NCBI GenBank assembly: GCA_025093555.1
Contig: JAIWNF010000051.1
Location: 62,001 to 126,000, forward strand
Direction: 5' to 3'
Source: Circinella umbellata
Taxonomy: Eukaryota > Mucoromycota > Mucoromycetes > Mucorales > Lichtheimiaceae
Length of the DNA: 64,000 nucleotides
Shown: positions 12,201 through 24,450 of the stretch, in pieces
How positions within the stretch are numbered: position 1 is the stretch's first letter
Layout: every line of letters starts with the position of its first letter
Translations under genes and position numbers: made by a program
The notes under the pieces: model-generated
What the model was told of the DNA's origin: nothing
What the model saw: only the letters and a program-made list of their open reading frames with translations
The model's database searches: none

Positions 12201-13439
12201 ATGAAGTTATTATCGTTTACCACATCTATTCTTTCTGTTTCCATTGCCACCTTATTGACCAGGAACAAGACGTATGCTAATATAGGACCTGATGGAAGTA
12301 TCAATCCTTGTCATGATTTGACAGAGCAGCAAGAAATCGATGAATGTTATATGCGTCTTGCATTAGAACATGTATTGGTTCATAACCCATCATTTCCATT
12401 TGGTGCCTTAATTGTAGATCACACCACGAACGAAATATCTTGTTATGGTGCTAATTCGAATCGTAAAAACAAATTATTGCATGGTATAATATTTTTTTAT
12501 CTAAAATAATCTAAACATCAGAGTATATTGACTAATATCTTGTGTGCTCGTGATTTTATTTTCTTAATTTTTTTTTGTATCTAGGCGAAACAACAGCATT
12601 TTGGAAGTAAGTTTTTCATTTTTCGGGCGGATCTTTAATTATTACATGTCGGGTGAAGCATGGATAGTTTAATAGAGAGAAAAGTGTTATCTTTGAAAAT
12701 AAAAGCTTATCAACTGATAATCCCTATTTAGTTGCACCGAACTTTATCCGTCACCTAGTAACAATGATATGTATGATCCTGGGTTGGAATGGGCTCATCA
12801 AACACTTTACACCACTGGTGAACCGGTATGTTCTCTTATCGTGATAAGCCAAAAAAATAAAAAAGCTCTCACAAATATACCTTTATCTAATTATACTATT
12901 TTTTTTTCATTGCTCGCAAATCACACTATATACAAATCAGTGCCCTATGTGCGCATCTCAAAGTATTTACCGTGGTGTCGGTCGTGTTGTTTGGGGTACT
13001 TCAATCGCTGATATCAATCGTAGCGGCCGTCAACAACTGATTATCGAAATGTAAGTTACTTTTTTTAGATAGTCATATGGTGTGAGAGCCTAAAAAATAT
13101 ACTAGACTCCACCAACACAATATAGACCCTAGGAAAACCCCGCAATGTGGCAAAAAGGGTTTTTTAATTTTTTCTAATTGGTAATTTATTATACTTAGGA
13201 ATGACGTGATTGGCTCTGCGCATATGGGTGGTTACCAACCTGATCATCGTGTTCCTGATGTTGTTGGAGGAGTTCTCAAGAATGAATGCGATCATGCATT
13301 TTGGTGTGCTTTCAGCGTTTTCCGTGATGAAGATTATTATAAGTCAATGACTGAAAAGGGTTTAAATGATCATATTAAAGCGAACAACAAACGCTTTCCT
13401 TGCGTTACAATGCCACTTTTTCACACTCAACATAATTAA
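12201..13439 (+). CDS. Secreted nucleobase/nucleoside deaminase (CDA fold)
   Basis: Five exons (12201-12483, 12585-12606, 12732-12825, 12941-13050, 13199-13439) give 249 residues. Zn-dependent deaminase motifs are complete: His94-Gly-Glu96 (HGE; the junction of exons 1 and 2 falls inside the Gly codon) and EPCPMC with Cys134 and Cys137. The family is the cytidine/deoxycytidylate deaminase superfamily, in the branch that includes guanine deaminases and poorly characterised secreted fungal and bacterial deaminases. I chose the ATG at 12201 because it gives a typical signal peptide (MKLLSFTTSILSVSIATLL), whereas the in-frame upstream extension is not conserved-looking. The likely reaction is hydrolytic deamination of a free base or nucleoside outside the cell or in the secretory path. 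The exact substrate cannot be read from sequence. Exon 2 is only 22 nt. Confidence 0.82.
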
Positions 13440-13923
13440 AAATGAAAGGGCCCTTTTATAAAAAAATAGAATCACTTTGTAAATGAATTATGATTCTCTT
13501 TTCCTTTTTCTGATGGTTCCAGCCACTCCATGTAAAAATACGCTGTACAGTTAAACTTTCAAATATTATACATAAATAATTTCCCTTTTGCCAAATTAAA
13601 TAAAATATAACCCTTATTTTCAATATCATTTACTATGTAAAAAACACATTTTTTTAAATTACCTATTTTTGCCATATATACTGATGGTCACACAGAAATA
13701 TACCTATATCTATAAAGACATGCATTTGCTTATCATAAATTCTACTGCTTCAAATGGGGTAGTATATCTCATCACGAGAATTTCTCTGGAATTAAGCAAA
13801 AAAAAAAAAATACTTAGATTTGCATTATATATAAAAAGAACTAAATCATCCCATTTTCTTCTCTCTCTTATTTTTTTTCTACTTTATTACATTTTTTGTT
13901 TGTCCTTTCTTGTCTTTTCAAAA
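13440..13923. other. Intergenic, promoter of the 2OG oxygenase gene
   Basis: 484 bp between two tandem genes. A pyrimidine-rich stretch (about 13850-13920, CTTCTCTCTC then T-rich) lies directly before the next ATG, as is common in front of fungal genes. The upstream in-frame ATG extension from 13669 is AT-rich with no coding character and was left out of the gene model. Confidence 0.4.
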
Positions 13924-15187
13924 ATGTCTGCCATTGTGTCTTCTTCGTCTACTGCTAATCTGCTACCAAAAGATACTATGATCACCGCTGCAGCTTCTTC
14001 AGCTGCAATTCCAACTTTAAGTCGTAATTTCACTTGTATTGATTTGTCGGATTTTGACAACCGTCGTGATGAAATCGTAGCTGATCTTATGCAAGCTTCT
14101 ACTGGTGATGGATTCTTTTATGGTAAAATATTAATCATGTCCTATTACGTAAATTATCTACATTTGAAAATAAATACAAAGTATATTAAAGATTCTATTA
14201 TTATCTTCATACATGTAAACAGTTATCAATCATGGTATTCCTATCGAAGATATTCGCTCCATGTTCCAAGCTAGCGTTGATTTTTTTGCGCTACCTGATG
14301 ATATCAAGAGCAAGTATCCAATGGATATTTCTCGTAATGCTGGTTGGGAGAAACTTGCGCAGGTAAAATATACAGTATAACAATGGAAACAACTAGAAAT
14401 GTAATGAAAAACTAAGAAAGTTAGAAGTGCTAATAACTGAATGATAACTAAACTGTAGATTCGACCTTCAACCGGTGTCGCTGATCTTAAAGAGTCAGCA
14501 CAGTTCAGTTTCCATGGTATTGAAGATTTATGGCCTACTGAACAAGATGCACCTGATTTTCGTACTCGGTCGGAAACATTTATGATTCAGTGTCACGAGG
14601 TATCTGTCAAACTTTTGACATGTTTGGCCTTAGGGCTTGGTTTCCAAGAAGATTTTTTCACTCGTTGCCATGACATTACTCAACCCGATATTCTTAATAC
14701 ATTACGCTGTCTTCATTATCATGATATTACTGGGCAAACATTTCCCGACTGCTATTGGAGGGCCGGAGCTCATACTGATTTTGATACATTGACATTATTA
14801 TTCCAACGTCCTGGCGAAAATGGATTGGAAGTTTGTCCTGGTAGAGAAGCTTCTACTGAGTTTGGTCATGGTGATAAATGGGCTCCAGTGAGCCCCAAGG
14901 AAGGTGAAATTGTATGTAACCTTGGGGATATGATTATGAGATGGTCTGATGATAAGTTCAAGTCAAACTTCCATCGTGTCCGTGCTCCCCGTGTAGGTGA
15001 ATATCAAGGTCCTCGCTATTCGATTGCTTACTTTAATCAAGCAAATCGATCAGCCATTATTCAAGGTCGTGATCGTTATACAGAACCTATTACTGCTGGT
15101 GAATTTTTGTTGCGAGCAGTAGAACGTAATTACAATGCTCTCAAAGAGCTCAAGGAATCCCAGATCAAGCAAGAAGATAAAGCTTAA
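13924..15187 (+). CDS. 2-oxoglutarate/Fe(II) oxygenase, thymine-dioxygenase-like
   Basis: Three exons (13924-14122, 14223-14362, 14459-15187) give 355 residues, the normal length for the isopenicillin-N-synthase-type 2OG oxygenase family. The N-terminal DIOX_N part has the GFFY…VINHGIP hallmark across the first intron. The metal triad is visible: HTDFD near residue 217 (His and Asp) and NFHRV near 283 (second His). The 2OG anchor RYSIAYF is near 299. Segments such as RAGAHTDFDTLTLLFQ, MRWSDDKFKS and PRYSIAYF resemble fungal thymine 7-hydroxylase more than plant hormone oxygenases, but substrate assignment from this is tentative. No signal peptide is present, so it is probably cytosolic. It is tandem with a deaminase and near a purine permease, which fits nucleobase metabolism. 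Similar enzymes also act in secondary metabolism. Confidence 0.87.
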
Positions 15188-16349
15188 TCTTTTCTTTTTT
15201 CACTTCTATTTTTATATATCTTGATTCAAACATTGACTAGAATCAAACCCTTTTCTATTTTTCCCTCTATTATACATTCTCTTCTTATACTTAAGTACTT
15301 CACTGCTTATCCATTCTTTTCGGTTTTGAACTCTTTGTAGATATATTCTTTTTTTTTGCTGGCGCTCAATACTTTGCATATCTTTGTGATTTTTGCAGCG
15401 TCAAACGTAGTTACAGTAACTCTGCGTAAACAAACCTGTATTATAAACTCACATTACATACAATAAATTTCTTTTTCTCCTCGCTTCGTGAAACCCCAAT
15501 ATAGTTCATCAAATATCGGCTCTCATGAATTGTTTGTCCCGCATAGAAAAAAAATGCCATTTGAATTTAGAATTACTGTATATTATGCTGTAAGTACGTA
15601 TGGGTCTTTAATCTCGTTATAGACATAATCCATTGTGGTATTTTTAGAGTAAATTATTCTTCTGACAGCATATGTATTATGGAATTTCTAAAACGAGCTC
15701 AAGCTGGTGTGTCTTTATCTGGGGGTCGCTTAAGCATTATCAACCGACTTCTTTCTATGTCAATATAAAAATGGTTGCGATATTGATAATTGAAACAGAC
15801 TCAAATTAACTACGCATTATCAATTAACGCAAGTTTATCTATGTTTAAAAATAAGTAAAACTAATGCTTTTACGATGCTTTTCAACTTGGAGTCGTCACA
15901 TCAAATTACGTAGCTGAAACAAAGTAGAAGTATACAACAAGAGAGAATATAGAACTACTGCTATTTGTTTGCAGATATAGTAATTAACAGATGTGTTATA
16001 CGTGTAGAAGCGCAACCCATGACGACTGTAACGTAAGGCGTTTCTATAATCATCCTAGCTTTATTTTTTATTAATTATAATGTATTGTATAATTCATTAT
16101 TAAATAAAATATTTGGAGTACTTTTGATGAACCGAAAAGTGCCTCTTTGTTATGTGTAGCCTTACTTTTTCACCTAAATGTTTTAAGTAGTTGTTGCTGA
16201 ACGACGGCTATCATTAAAAATAAAAAATGTATAGCTAATAGTTGAACAAACAAATTTTTCACTTTATTTATATAATATTATTTACACACATTTTTAAATG
16301 AGGAAAAAAAACTTCTTTGTATATATGTAATTTATAAAGAAATAATAAT
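15188..16349. other. Intergenic between convergent genes
   Basis: About 1.16 kb between the ends of the oxygenase and LeuRS genes. The first 180 bp are T/C-rich, consistent with a 3' UTR. The rest is AT-rich with TACGTA words (15575, 15905 region). I see no gene. Confidence 0.4.
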
Positions 16350-19300
16350 CTACTCATTCTTGAAAGAGAAAGATGGGTTTCCTGGTGCAGAGTTATCAGC
16401 AGCACGCTTATCTTCTTCTGAAGCATCTTCAACCTTAATGATATGAATGGGTGAGAAACCAAGGGCACGCTTGAATTCACTTTGAGCAGTTTCGAGAATA
16501 GCGATTTCATCAAACTTGAGGGCGCGGTCAAATGCAGATACACCGGTGTTTTCGATTATTCTCTTTTGTGCTTGATAGAATGGCATAACTCGCTTGTTCT
16601 TCAACAGACCCTTGGAACCAAGTGCTTGACGAACCTTGACGTCATCAAATTTGCCAGTAGCCTAAGTATTATAATTGATTTTAAATGAATGACATTAATT
16701 CTTCTTTCTTTTATCATATACACACATTATATTACTATACCATAATTATTATAATTTCATACCTCATCATATCCAGTCTTGGCAAGAGCAAGAATTTCTT
16801 CTTCCCATTCAGGGAACTTGTTGGCAACAAAGATCTTAAGAGACTTGGCTGCGTTGGGGTTATAATTAGATTCGACTTGCTTACCCTTCTTCTTCTTCTT
16901 TTGTAAGTTAATCTCAGCATCACGAATAGACTTGATGGTACGGCGGATATATTCTGCAGCTTCCAAAACGGACTCGTCTACAGGAGCAGAGGGTTGAGGG
17001 AATGTAACGGAAGTAACAGTACCTTCCTTCTTCAAAATATCACGCCAGACATGTTCAGACCAATGAGGACAGACAGGAGCGAGTGTCAAAGTCTGCAATT
17101 CAATGTACTTCAAGACAAGATCCTTGTGCATGCCCGATTCAAGACAAGCTTGTTGATAATGATCTCTTGCAGCTTGGAATTCAAAGACACCATACTTCAG
17201 AGCATCACGATAGTATGTGGCAGCATAAGCTTCATCAGTTGCCTTAAGTAACTTGTTCAATTCGTTAATAAAGACCTTGTCGTAAAAGCTGTATTCACCA
17301 GTACGCAAGCTATCAACCTTAGCAATTTGTTCTTCACACCATTCAAGCAAGGTGAACAAACGCAAAATAGCAGCATTGGCAGTAGAATCTTCAAAGTTAG
17401 CATCTTCAACACTGTCACCAGCATCAGCCAAAGCGAAACGAGCAGCGTCAGCACCATATTTCTCAACGGCATCTGCAACTGTCAAGAAGTTACCAGTAGA
17501 CTTGGACATCTTCTTACTATCCAACAACAAGTGACCGTTGGAGCGGATACCAAGAGGCCATTTGTCTTCGGGGAACATAGCAGTGTGGTTGTACAAGAAG
17601 AAGGTCAAATGGTTAGGAATCAAATCCTTACCAGACACACGAACATCCAATGGATAAAAGTAATCGAATTCGCGTTGCATCTTATCAAGAGAAGCTTGAG
17701 GAATACCACAGTCAGCTGGGTATGGACCAAGCTTGAAGATATAGCTCCAGACTTCATCCGTCATTTGCTCGGGACGGATACCAAGAGGGCCGACCTTGGA
17801 ACCATCCAAGGAACCGCCGTGCAAAAGATGAGCGACAGTGTAGTACGCCATGTAGATGGTGGAATCAGACAATGATTCAACCAAGTATTGAGTATCCCAA
17901 GGTAATTTCGTACCCAAACCAAAGGAACGAGCACATGCCCATTGGTTAAGCCAATCAAGAGTTTGTTCAAATTGATGGCGAGTTTCGTTTGTGAAAGTGT
18001 TGCTACGTTCCAAACATTTCTTGGTTTCAGCCTTCCAGTTGTCTTCACCGTAATCCAAATACCATTGATCCATCAAAGCAACAATACATTCATCACCAGA
18101 ACGCGACATGATCAAACCTTCAGGTTCGTTGTAAACGAAAGCTTCGCCAGCTTTAATAAGTTCATCCTTGATCTTGGGCTTAGCATCTTGTACCTTTTCG
18201 CCCTTGTATTTACCAATAACCATAGTACCTTGATAAAAACTTTCCTTGTATGCCAATTCCTTGGCCTTAGCAAGTTGGTTGACATCTTTTTGCGAGTTGA
18301 TTTTCAATTCTTTGCACAAAGTAAGAGCAGTCAAAGTACCATAGGACGGAGTTTCCAAAATAGGAACGGGATCGTAATCAGCAATCCATTCAGCCTTGAT
18401 CTTGTAATATTCTGGCTTCTTCTTCAAATCGTTGACGGTGGCAAAATCATCAGGAGAATCAGAAGGTACAGAAGTAACGACACCTGTACCCTTGGTAGGA
18501 GAAACGTTATCCATAGGAAGTACGTATACATGTTCATATGTACTTAAAGGAGCTTTAATCTTAGTACCGACAATATCAGCACCCTTGATTTCGGCCAACT
18601 TATTGATAACACCTTCTTGAGCATAAATCTTTTGATGTGCCATGTTGCGAGCAGCACGTTCAGTGATCAAGAAAGCATCCTTATCGTTGACATTATAAAT
18701 ACCATAAGTAATATCATTGCCGACGAAGCAGTTAGTTTGACCGTACATAGTTTCGGGTCTCAATGTAGCAGCAACCATATGAACATTCTTGCCTTCTAAT
18801 TCTTTCACTTGACCCAATACTTCCTTAGCCTTATCGGACCAATCCAACACAGTCATCTTCAAAGCAGTATATTCTTGAGGACCCAAAGCTTCACCAGATT
18901 GACGATCGTGATCCATACAAGGCTGCTGATCCTTGATCGAGTAAATTGTATAGCGTTCACCAAACTTGACCTTGTTCTTCAACTTTAATGTGTTCATTTG
19001 CCAACGAACAAAAGCGTCATAATAAGGGTTAGCGTCAGTGGTGATAAAAGAACGACGCCAATCAATTTTGGAACCAAAAGCATCTAAATCCTTCATGGCG
19101 TGTGGAGGGAAGAAGGTGGTCCAGTAATAAGGATCAGCGAATTTGTGAATTTCTTCCCGGGGAATACCAAGTTGTTCCATGATTTGAAATTGGTAAGTGA
19201 CGTTGCCAGTCTTGGCTGCAACTTTGCTTTTAACATTCTTGTTAACTTCAGCCTTTTCAGATAAATCCTTGGCCAAAGCAGCTTCGTCGTAATTTTCAAA

Positions 19301-19860
19301 GCTTTTACCAAATAATTCCATCTCACGCAACAACTTATCGGCACAAGCCTAATAGTCAAAGCGTTATATAACTTTGTTAATAACACACGCGTGACTCATA
19401 TAATATAAACATCCATATCCATTTTATTTCTTTTTACCTTGATAGGCATACCGGTGACGTGAAAACCTTGAGGAAACAAAGCACGTTTTCCCTTCATACG
19501 TTCATATGCAATAGCAAATTCAACTTTGGATAATGTAAAAGCATGACCCAAATGAAGACGACCGTTCATGTAAGGATATGCCATACATGCCATGTACTTG
19601 GGGTAAAGTTCATGCATATCAGCGCTGTTGGCATGTTCTTCAATAGTGGGTGCATCGATCTCGAATGCCTTGGTTTCATCCCACAATTGACGTGCCTTGC
19701 CTTCGAGGGCACGAAGAGCATCGCGCTTGGCTGTCTAAATAAAAATCATAATAAAAAAAAGTTATTAGTTAGAATGAAAATGAATAGTACAATTTATGAA
19801 AATTCTAAATTACTGCATTTTCAATATAGGCACCTTTGGTGGCTCGTTCGTGGTTGCCAT
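16350..19860 (-). CDS. CDC60: Cytosolic leucyl-tRNA synthetase
   Basis: Four exons (19860-19834, 19734-19438, 19348-16763, 16661-16350) give 1073 residues, close to the about 1090 of yeast Cdc60. It charges tRNA-Leu in the cytosol. Class I signatures are intact: HLGH at residues 70-73 (in YPYMNGRLHLGHAF) and KMSKS near residue 720 (LLLDSKKMSKSTGNF). The CP1 editing domain is recognisable, with TLRPETMYGQTNCFVGND and the GTGVVTSVPSDSPDD stretch typical of the eukaryotic/archaeal enzyme. The C-terminal eukaryotic extension is present, including the short last exon (KDRKE-type region replaced here by KNKRVMPFYQAQKR). The first coding exon is only nine codons (MATTNEPPK). Codons are strongly biased to C/G-ending forms, as in eL8, which suggests high expression. 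Confidence 0.96.
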
Positions 19861-20461
19861 TTAGTCTAAAAGGTTATGTTAGAGTTGGAACAAGAAGGGC
19901 GAAAGCAAGGTCAAAGTGGCTTTTCAAATTCAAGTAGTCGGGTAAAATATGTACCGAATAGCCAATAATAGTTCATCCATGCGAATGACACATCAAGTTA
20001 TTCTTATACAGAAAAGAAAAGAAAATCATGGCTCTTTCTTTTTTTTTTTGTTTTTTCGAAGAAAAAAACTTTATATTTAATAATACATCAATAAAAATAC
20101 AGCTTTATTTTATTCACACAGAGATTAGCAACAGACTTGTCGTAACAAATATTCGAAAAATAACTCGATAGACATATGCTATTGATAATCAAAAGTATTA
20201 ACATAGCAGCAACAATCATGAGTTTTGTTTTCTTTTTCATAACAACAAGTGAAACGTACCATAACGACATAACACAGCAACAAAAAGATAACATGGTTGA
20301 GGGGAATGCAAATTACTTTATGTATATATATATATAAAGATAGATATTATATGACAACGGGTAAACCATGACAAAAGCTCGCTTAGACGATCATTTGAAT
20401 GAACCTGTTATCCAAAATGTAAATCAGTTGATTATAAATAATAACTTTTTATAATTTTTTT
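19861..20461. other. LeuRS upstream region and AP-3 beta 3' region
   Basis: 601 bp containing the LeuRS promoter, a long T/A tract near 20035-20095 and a short (TA)n run near 20320-20335. No additional gene is supported. An open frame at 20088-20294 is low-complexity. Confidence 0.4.
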
Positions 20462-23400
20462 TTATGAGAAACCATGTAATTTTGACCTCTGCACTGGAGG
20501 AGGATGTTTATCATCAGGGCCACTACTACTATCATCGTCATCCTCCTCTGATTCTCCTGAATCATCATCTGTATATTCTGAAGATTCTTCATCCTCGTCA
20601 CTGCTCTCTTCTTCATCATCATCACTGTCGTCATCTGATGAATCATCATATTCATCACTGGTATCTTCATAGAATGCATCCAAATCATAATCATCTCCTT
20701 TCTTTTTGGCTGCTCCACCAGCATAACCACCATGAAAACCTGTTGCTTCAATGCCAGAAAGAGCCGTGGATGCCATGCCAGTCTCACGATATCGACTTTC
20801 AAAACTATCACTGCCAAAACCTTGTTCAACCACCATTGTACGACTTCCAGCCCATCCTTCCAATTCTTCAACGTCACGGACAGATGGATCAGGTTGTTCT
20901 TCTGGATAATCATTCAATGGCTCATAATCCGGTAATGCTTGATTGGCAAGTAATGAGAGGGATCCAATAGTATATTCCGTGCTCACTAAAAATAATCCGT
21001 GTCAAAAAAATTCAGATCATTTATATTTTATATCGATGATAGCTTGCTACTAACAGGGCTTATACTACTCACCTTCACCGTCAAGAGCTGGTGGCTCTTT
21101 ATCAGAGAATAAAATCCGTTTGGCATGTTCTTTGAGTGCATTTAAACCAGGTTGTTGTTGCTGTTCTTGATTGTGTTGCGGAATAGTTAATGCTCGAAGG
21201 AACCGTGCACGGTCTCGTACATCATAGCTAGGGTCATATCGTGCCAAGTTAAGAACGTATTGATTGAGTGTGTTGAGTGTAGGATGATCAGGATTGAGGC
21301 AAATAAGTTTGGCTGATAATGTAAGCACTTGTAATTTTGTGACATTCGTCTAGTTCATAAAAAAATTAGTATAAATTTTTAATACATCCTAAATCGTATA
21401 CAAGTATTACCTCAGCAGTAAAGCTCTTGACAGCTTGTCGTAAAACATCAGGACCCACTTTGGGTAAAGTTTCAGCATGTTGACCAATTAACCATATAAT
21501 ATTCGCTCGGGCCATAGGAACATGAATGGTATCAAGTAACTTTGCGAGTGCAATGACAGATTTTAATCGATTTTCATCACATGTTTGTAATAAGCGAGTA
21601 ACAACGATCACGGATTCAGCTACGACAATTTCTACAGATGATTTAAAGAAAAATATGTTACACTTCTTATATTAATATTGAGTAAACCCAAAGTACAACT
21701 TTTAAAAGCAGCAGCTTACCATTGGTACTATGTAATAATTTCATGAGTAACCGCATACATCGATCAGCGCCTGCAGTTACATTAGTTGCACACCGCCCAA
21801 TTGCTTGGATTGTTGCTGCAACAAAGTCCTTGTTGGGACTTTTCACGTATTGCTTTGGATAATAATAAAACAAATGTCAGTTTCAGTTCTATTATGCAAC
21901 ATTTTCCTTCCGTTACTAATTATTACAGTCATATGCTCACCTGGAATTCATTGAGAAGTGTATAAATGTTAGATTCGCTGCAAATGCTGGTCAAGATATC
22001 AAGTTTGATGTCACGAATAAATACAGGTTCTGCTGAACGAACGTAAAATTGTTGGAAATAAGATTCAAAAAGATACTAGCAAAAAGATTTGAGTTATTAC
22101 TTTCCATTATTGCTAACATTATCACGGATAGGAATATGAGGTTACTTACAGGTCTTGATGTGGCCATTACAGCAATATTCTTCAATACAACGTATTGCAT
22201 TTCTCTGTGATTACGTAACAATCGAACCAATGGTTTAGCAATTTTTTGTGCTTCAACAGCTGGTGCAAGGTGATAGAATAAACGAGCCACTGCAAGTACC
22301 ACCTATATAGATATATGGTATTTAATAAAGCCTTCTCTTCTCAATTCTCTTGTACCTATCTTTTCCGCTCAATAGTATCAGTCTACTTACACCACTGTTT
22401 CGACTCTGTAATAAGGGAATGCAACTTTTCAATAATAATTCATGATCCTCATCAAGTTGAACAATATCGTCAACTTCAGTCCCATTTCCAGCTGTACTAT
22501 CTTCATCCGTTTCAGAATCAGTATAAAAATGACGATCATCAACTTTGACAACTCTCATTTCTTTTGGTGGTTCACGTGATCGGTCTTCACCCTATATATT
22601 AAGAGCAATTATATCAGCTAGTCCAACAATTTTACTTAATTTCTTCAATTGGAAACTTACGTGAGGATTCGGGTTTAAAAATTGTGATCTAATAAAATGA
22701 ACGATAATAGAGAATAAAAATTAACTATTTTGAAGAAAGTAAAGCAAAAATGGCCATGTAATCTCCCTGACTTACCGGCCATAACGTAACATGACTCCCA
22801 AAATAGCCATCTGTCCCCATTCATCACAATCCGCCAACAATCCACATAACTTTCGAAAACATGGATGAATCAAATCAAATCGGTTTGGACACACTTCATT
22901 GAATGCCATAATAGTACTTCCGATCGTTATCGTTGAACGGTCCTTTAATAAAGAAGCAATAATTTCAATTAAAGCATCTTTTTGAGATGCATCCAGACTA
23001 TAACATTTTGGGATGGCGTGTGCTGCTGCTTTGCGTACATAGGCACTTGAATCGGTCGAACATTTTTTGATGCCTAGCAAAACGATGGGACTAATCACAG
23101 GGACTCGAATACCACTCATTACACGAAGTGCCATGGCACGAATGATCTGATTCTTGTCGCTTAAGTCTTTTTGAAACGAATTTATCGATAATAGTGCCAA
23201 ATCAGGTTCTTGTTCTGCGTATCGTAATAGATAAATATATACAAGCTTGCGTACTTCAATGTTTTGTGAAACGACATTTTTAACTACGTCTGGAAAGAAC
23301 TCGGAAACGTCTCGTCCTTTCGATATCATCTGATTACATACATACATATAGATATATTCATAAAATAAAAAGAGAGATAGAGAGAGAGAGTCAGTCCCTA

Positions 23401-23702
23401 CTCCCTTCCTTTTCTTGGTATGTGCCTGACCCGAAATTCCTTCCAATATAAGAAAAAAAGTTTACCGCAATGAGTCGTTTCAATCCATCCAGTTTTTCTC
23501 GATCGTTACGTGAATCCAATTGTCGCTTAATGTTACGCATCTTTTCTTCAGAGGTATCGAAATATTGAGCACCTGAATCGCCAGCAGCTGGAAATCCAAA
23601 TTCTCGAGCATTATCAACAAGACCTTGTGACATTTTTTGTGATAATTTAGCCGCATTTTCGGCGAAAGTCATTGCCTTGTTGATGTAATCGCTAACTTCC
23701 AT
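20462..23702 (-). CDS. APL6: AP-3 adaptor complex beta subunit
   Basis: Ten exons (23702-23466, 23329-22776, 22688-22661, 22591-22391, 22302-22150, 22075-21941, 21852-21720, 21631-21411, 21349-21073, 20985-20462) give 820 residues, like yeast Apl6 (about 809). The N-terminal adaptin HEAT solenoid includes [28 protein letters not shown] and [19 protein letters not shown] diagnostic AP-3 beta stretch is [21 protein letters not shown] hinge of Ser/Asp/Glu runs ([16 protein letters not shown]) closes the protein, and there is no clear C-terminal ear. The subunit works in vesicle traffic from Golgi/endosome to vacuole. Exon 3 is only 28 nt. The hinge is placed at the extreme C-terminus, so the protein may lack the appendage found in animals. 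Confidence 0.94.
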
Positions 23703-24450
23703 TATTCTCCTCTTTCTATAGGGCGATTGCTTGGCAATAAAAGTTACAAGAAAAAAGAAAAAAAAAAGAATACGGCACGTAAAATGAAGAGGGTAGAAGA
23801 GAGCGGGTTTAGTTGCGCCATTTTTCAAGTACCGTACCTTTATTCTCGTGATACACCCAAGGCACAATCCATCTGAAACAATTTATGCTGTTATTGTTAT
23901 TCTGGTTACTTTTATTTTTTAACAATTAGACCTATCGACTAGATCATGGAGATACTCGAATATTATTAATATCCGAGGGTTGATAACAATTCAACAACAA
24001 ACATGGAATTTGTTTTGTTCCTCGCCAGTTAAAATTATAATGAGCTTATTTTTTATTATTGTTCCATTATTTCCTAGAACGTAAAAAAAAATATGCAGCT
24101 GTATAACAGTGATAGTATGACATGGTAAATTTATGGAAATAATTAAATATTACGAATTATTCCATGCAGTATGATACTAGATACCAAAATGTAATATCGG
24201 TATTACGTTCTTCAAGAGGGGAGAAAAAAGTGAATTAAGCATTTCTGTTTGTTAAAATAAATAAGCTACGTATTTCTAAACAAAAAGAAGCAGTGTTATT
24301 TATTTGTAATTATCGAATCAATAAAATGAGAAACGAAATACGTATCAAACAAAATGAAAATAAAAAGAATACAAAATATTATTGTATTCATTTAACTCTC
24401 CTCTCTTCTTGATTCATCCCACACATACTTTTTTTATATATACAATATTT
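23703..24450. other. Divergent intergenic region, AP-3 beta and wall-protein genes
   Basis: 748 bp separating two start codons that face away from each other, so it holds both promoters. A C/T-rich stretch (about 24396-24420) precedes the wall-protein ATG. TACGTA words occur near 24270 and 24343. No other gene is seen. Confidence 0.4.

Noticed and set aside
13669..13923. Upstream extension of the 2OG oxygenase frame
   Set aside because: AT-rich and without coding character; the start at 13924 fits the family's N-terminus.
17327..18547. Long plus-strand frames inside LeuRS
   Set aside because: Antisense of a codon-biased highly expressed gene; no independent motif.
20464..20970. 168-codon plus-strand frame opposite the AP-3 beta tail
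   Set aside because: It is the antisense of a Ser/Asp/Glu-rich coding region, which leaves long open complementary frames.
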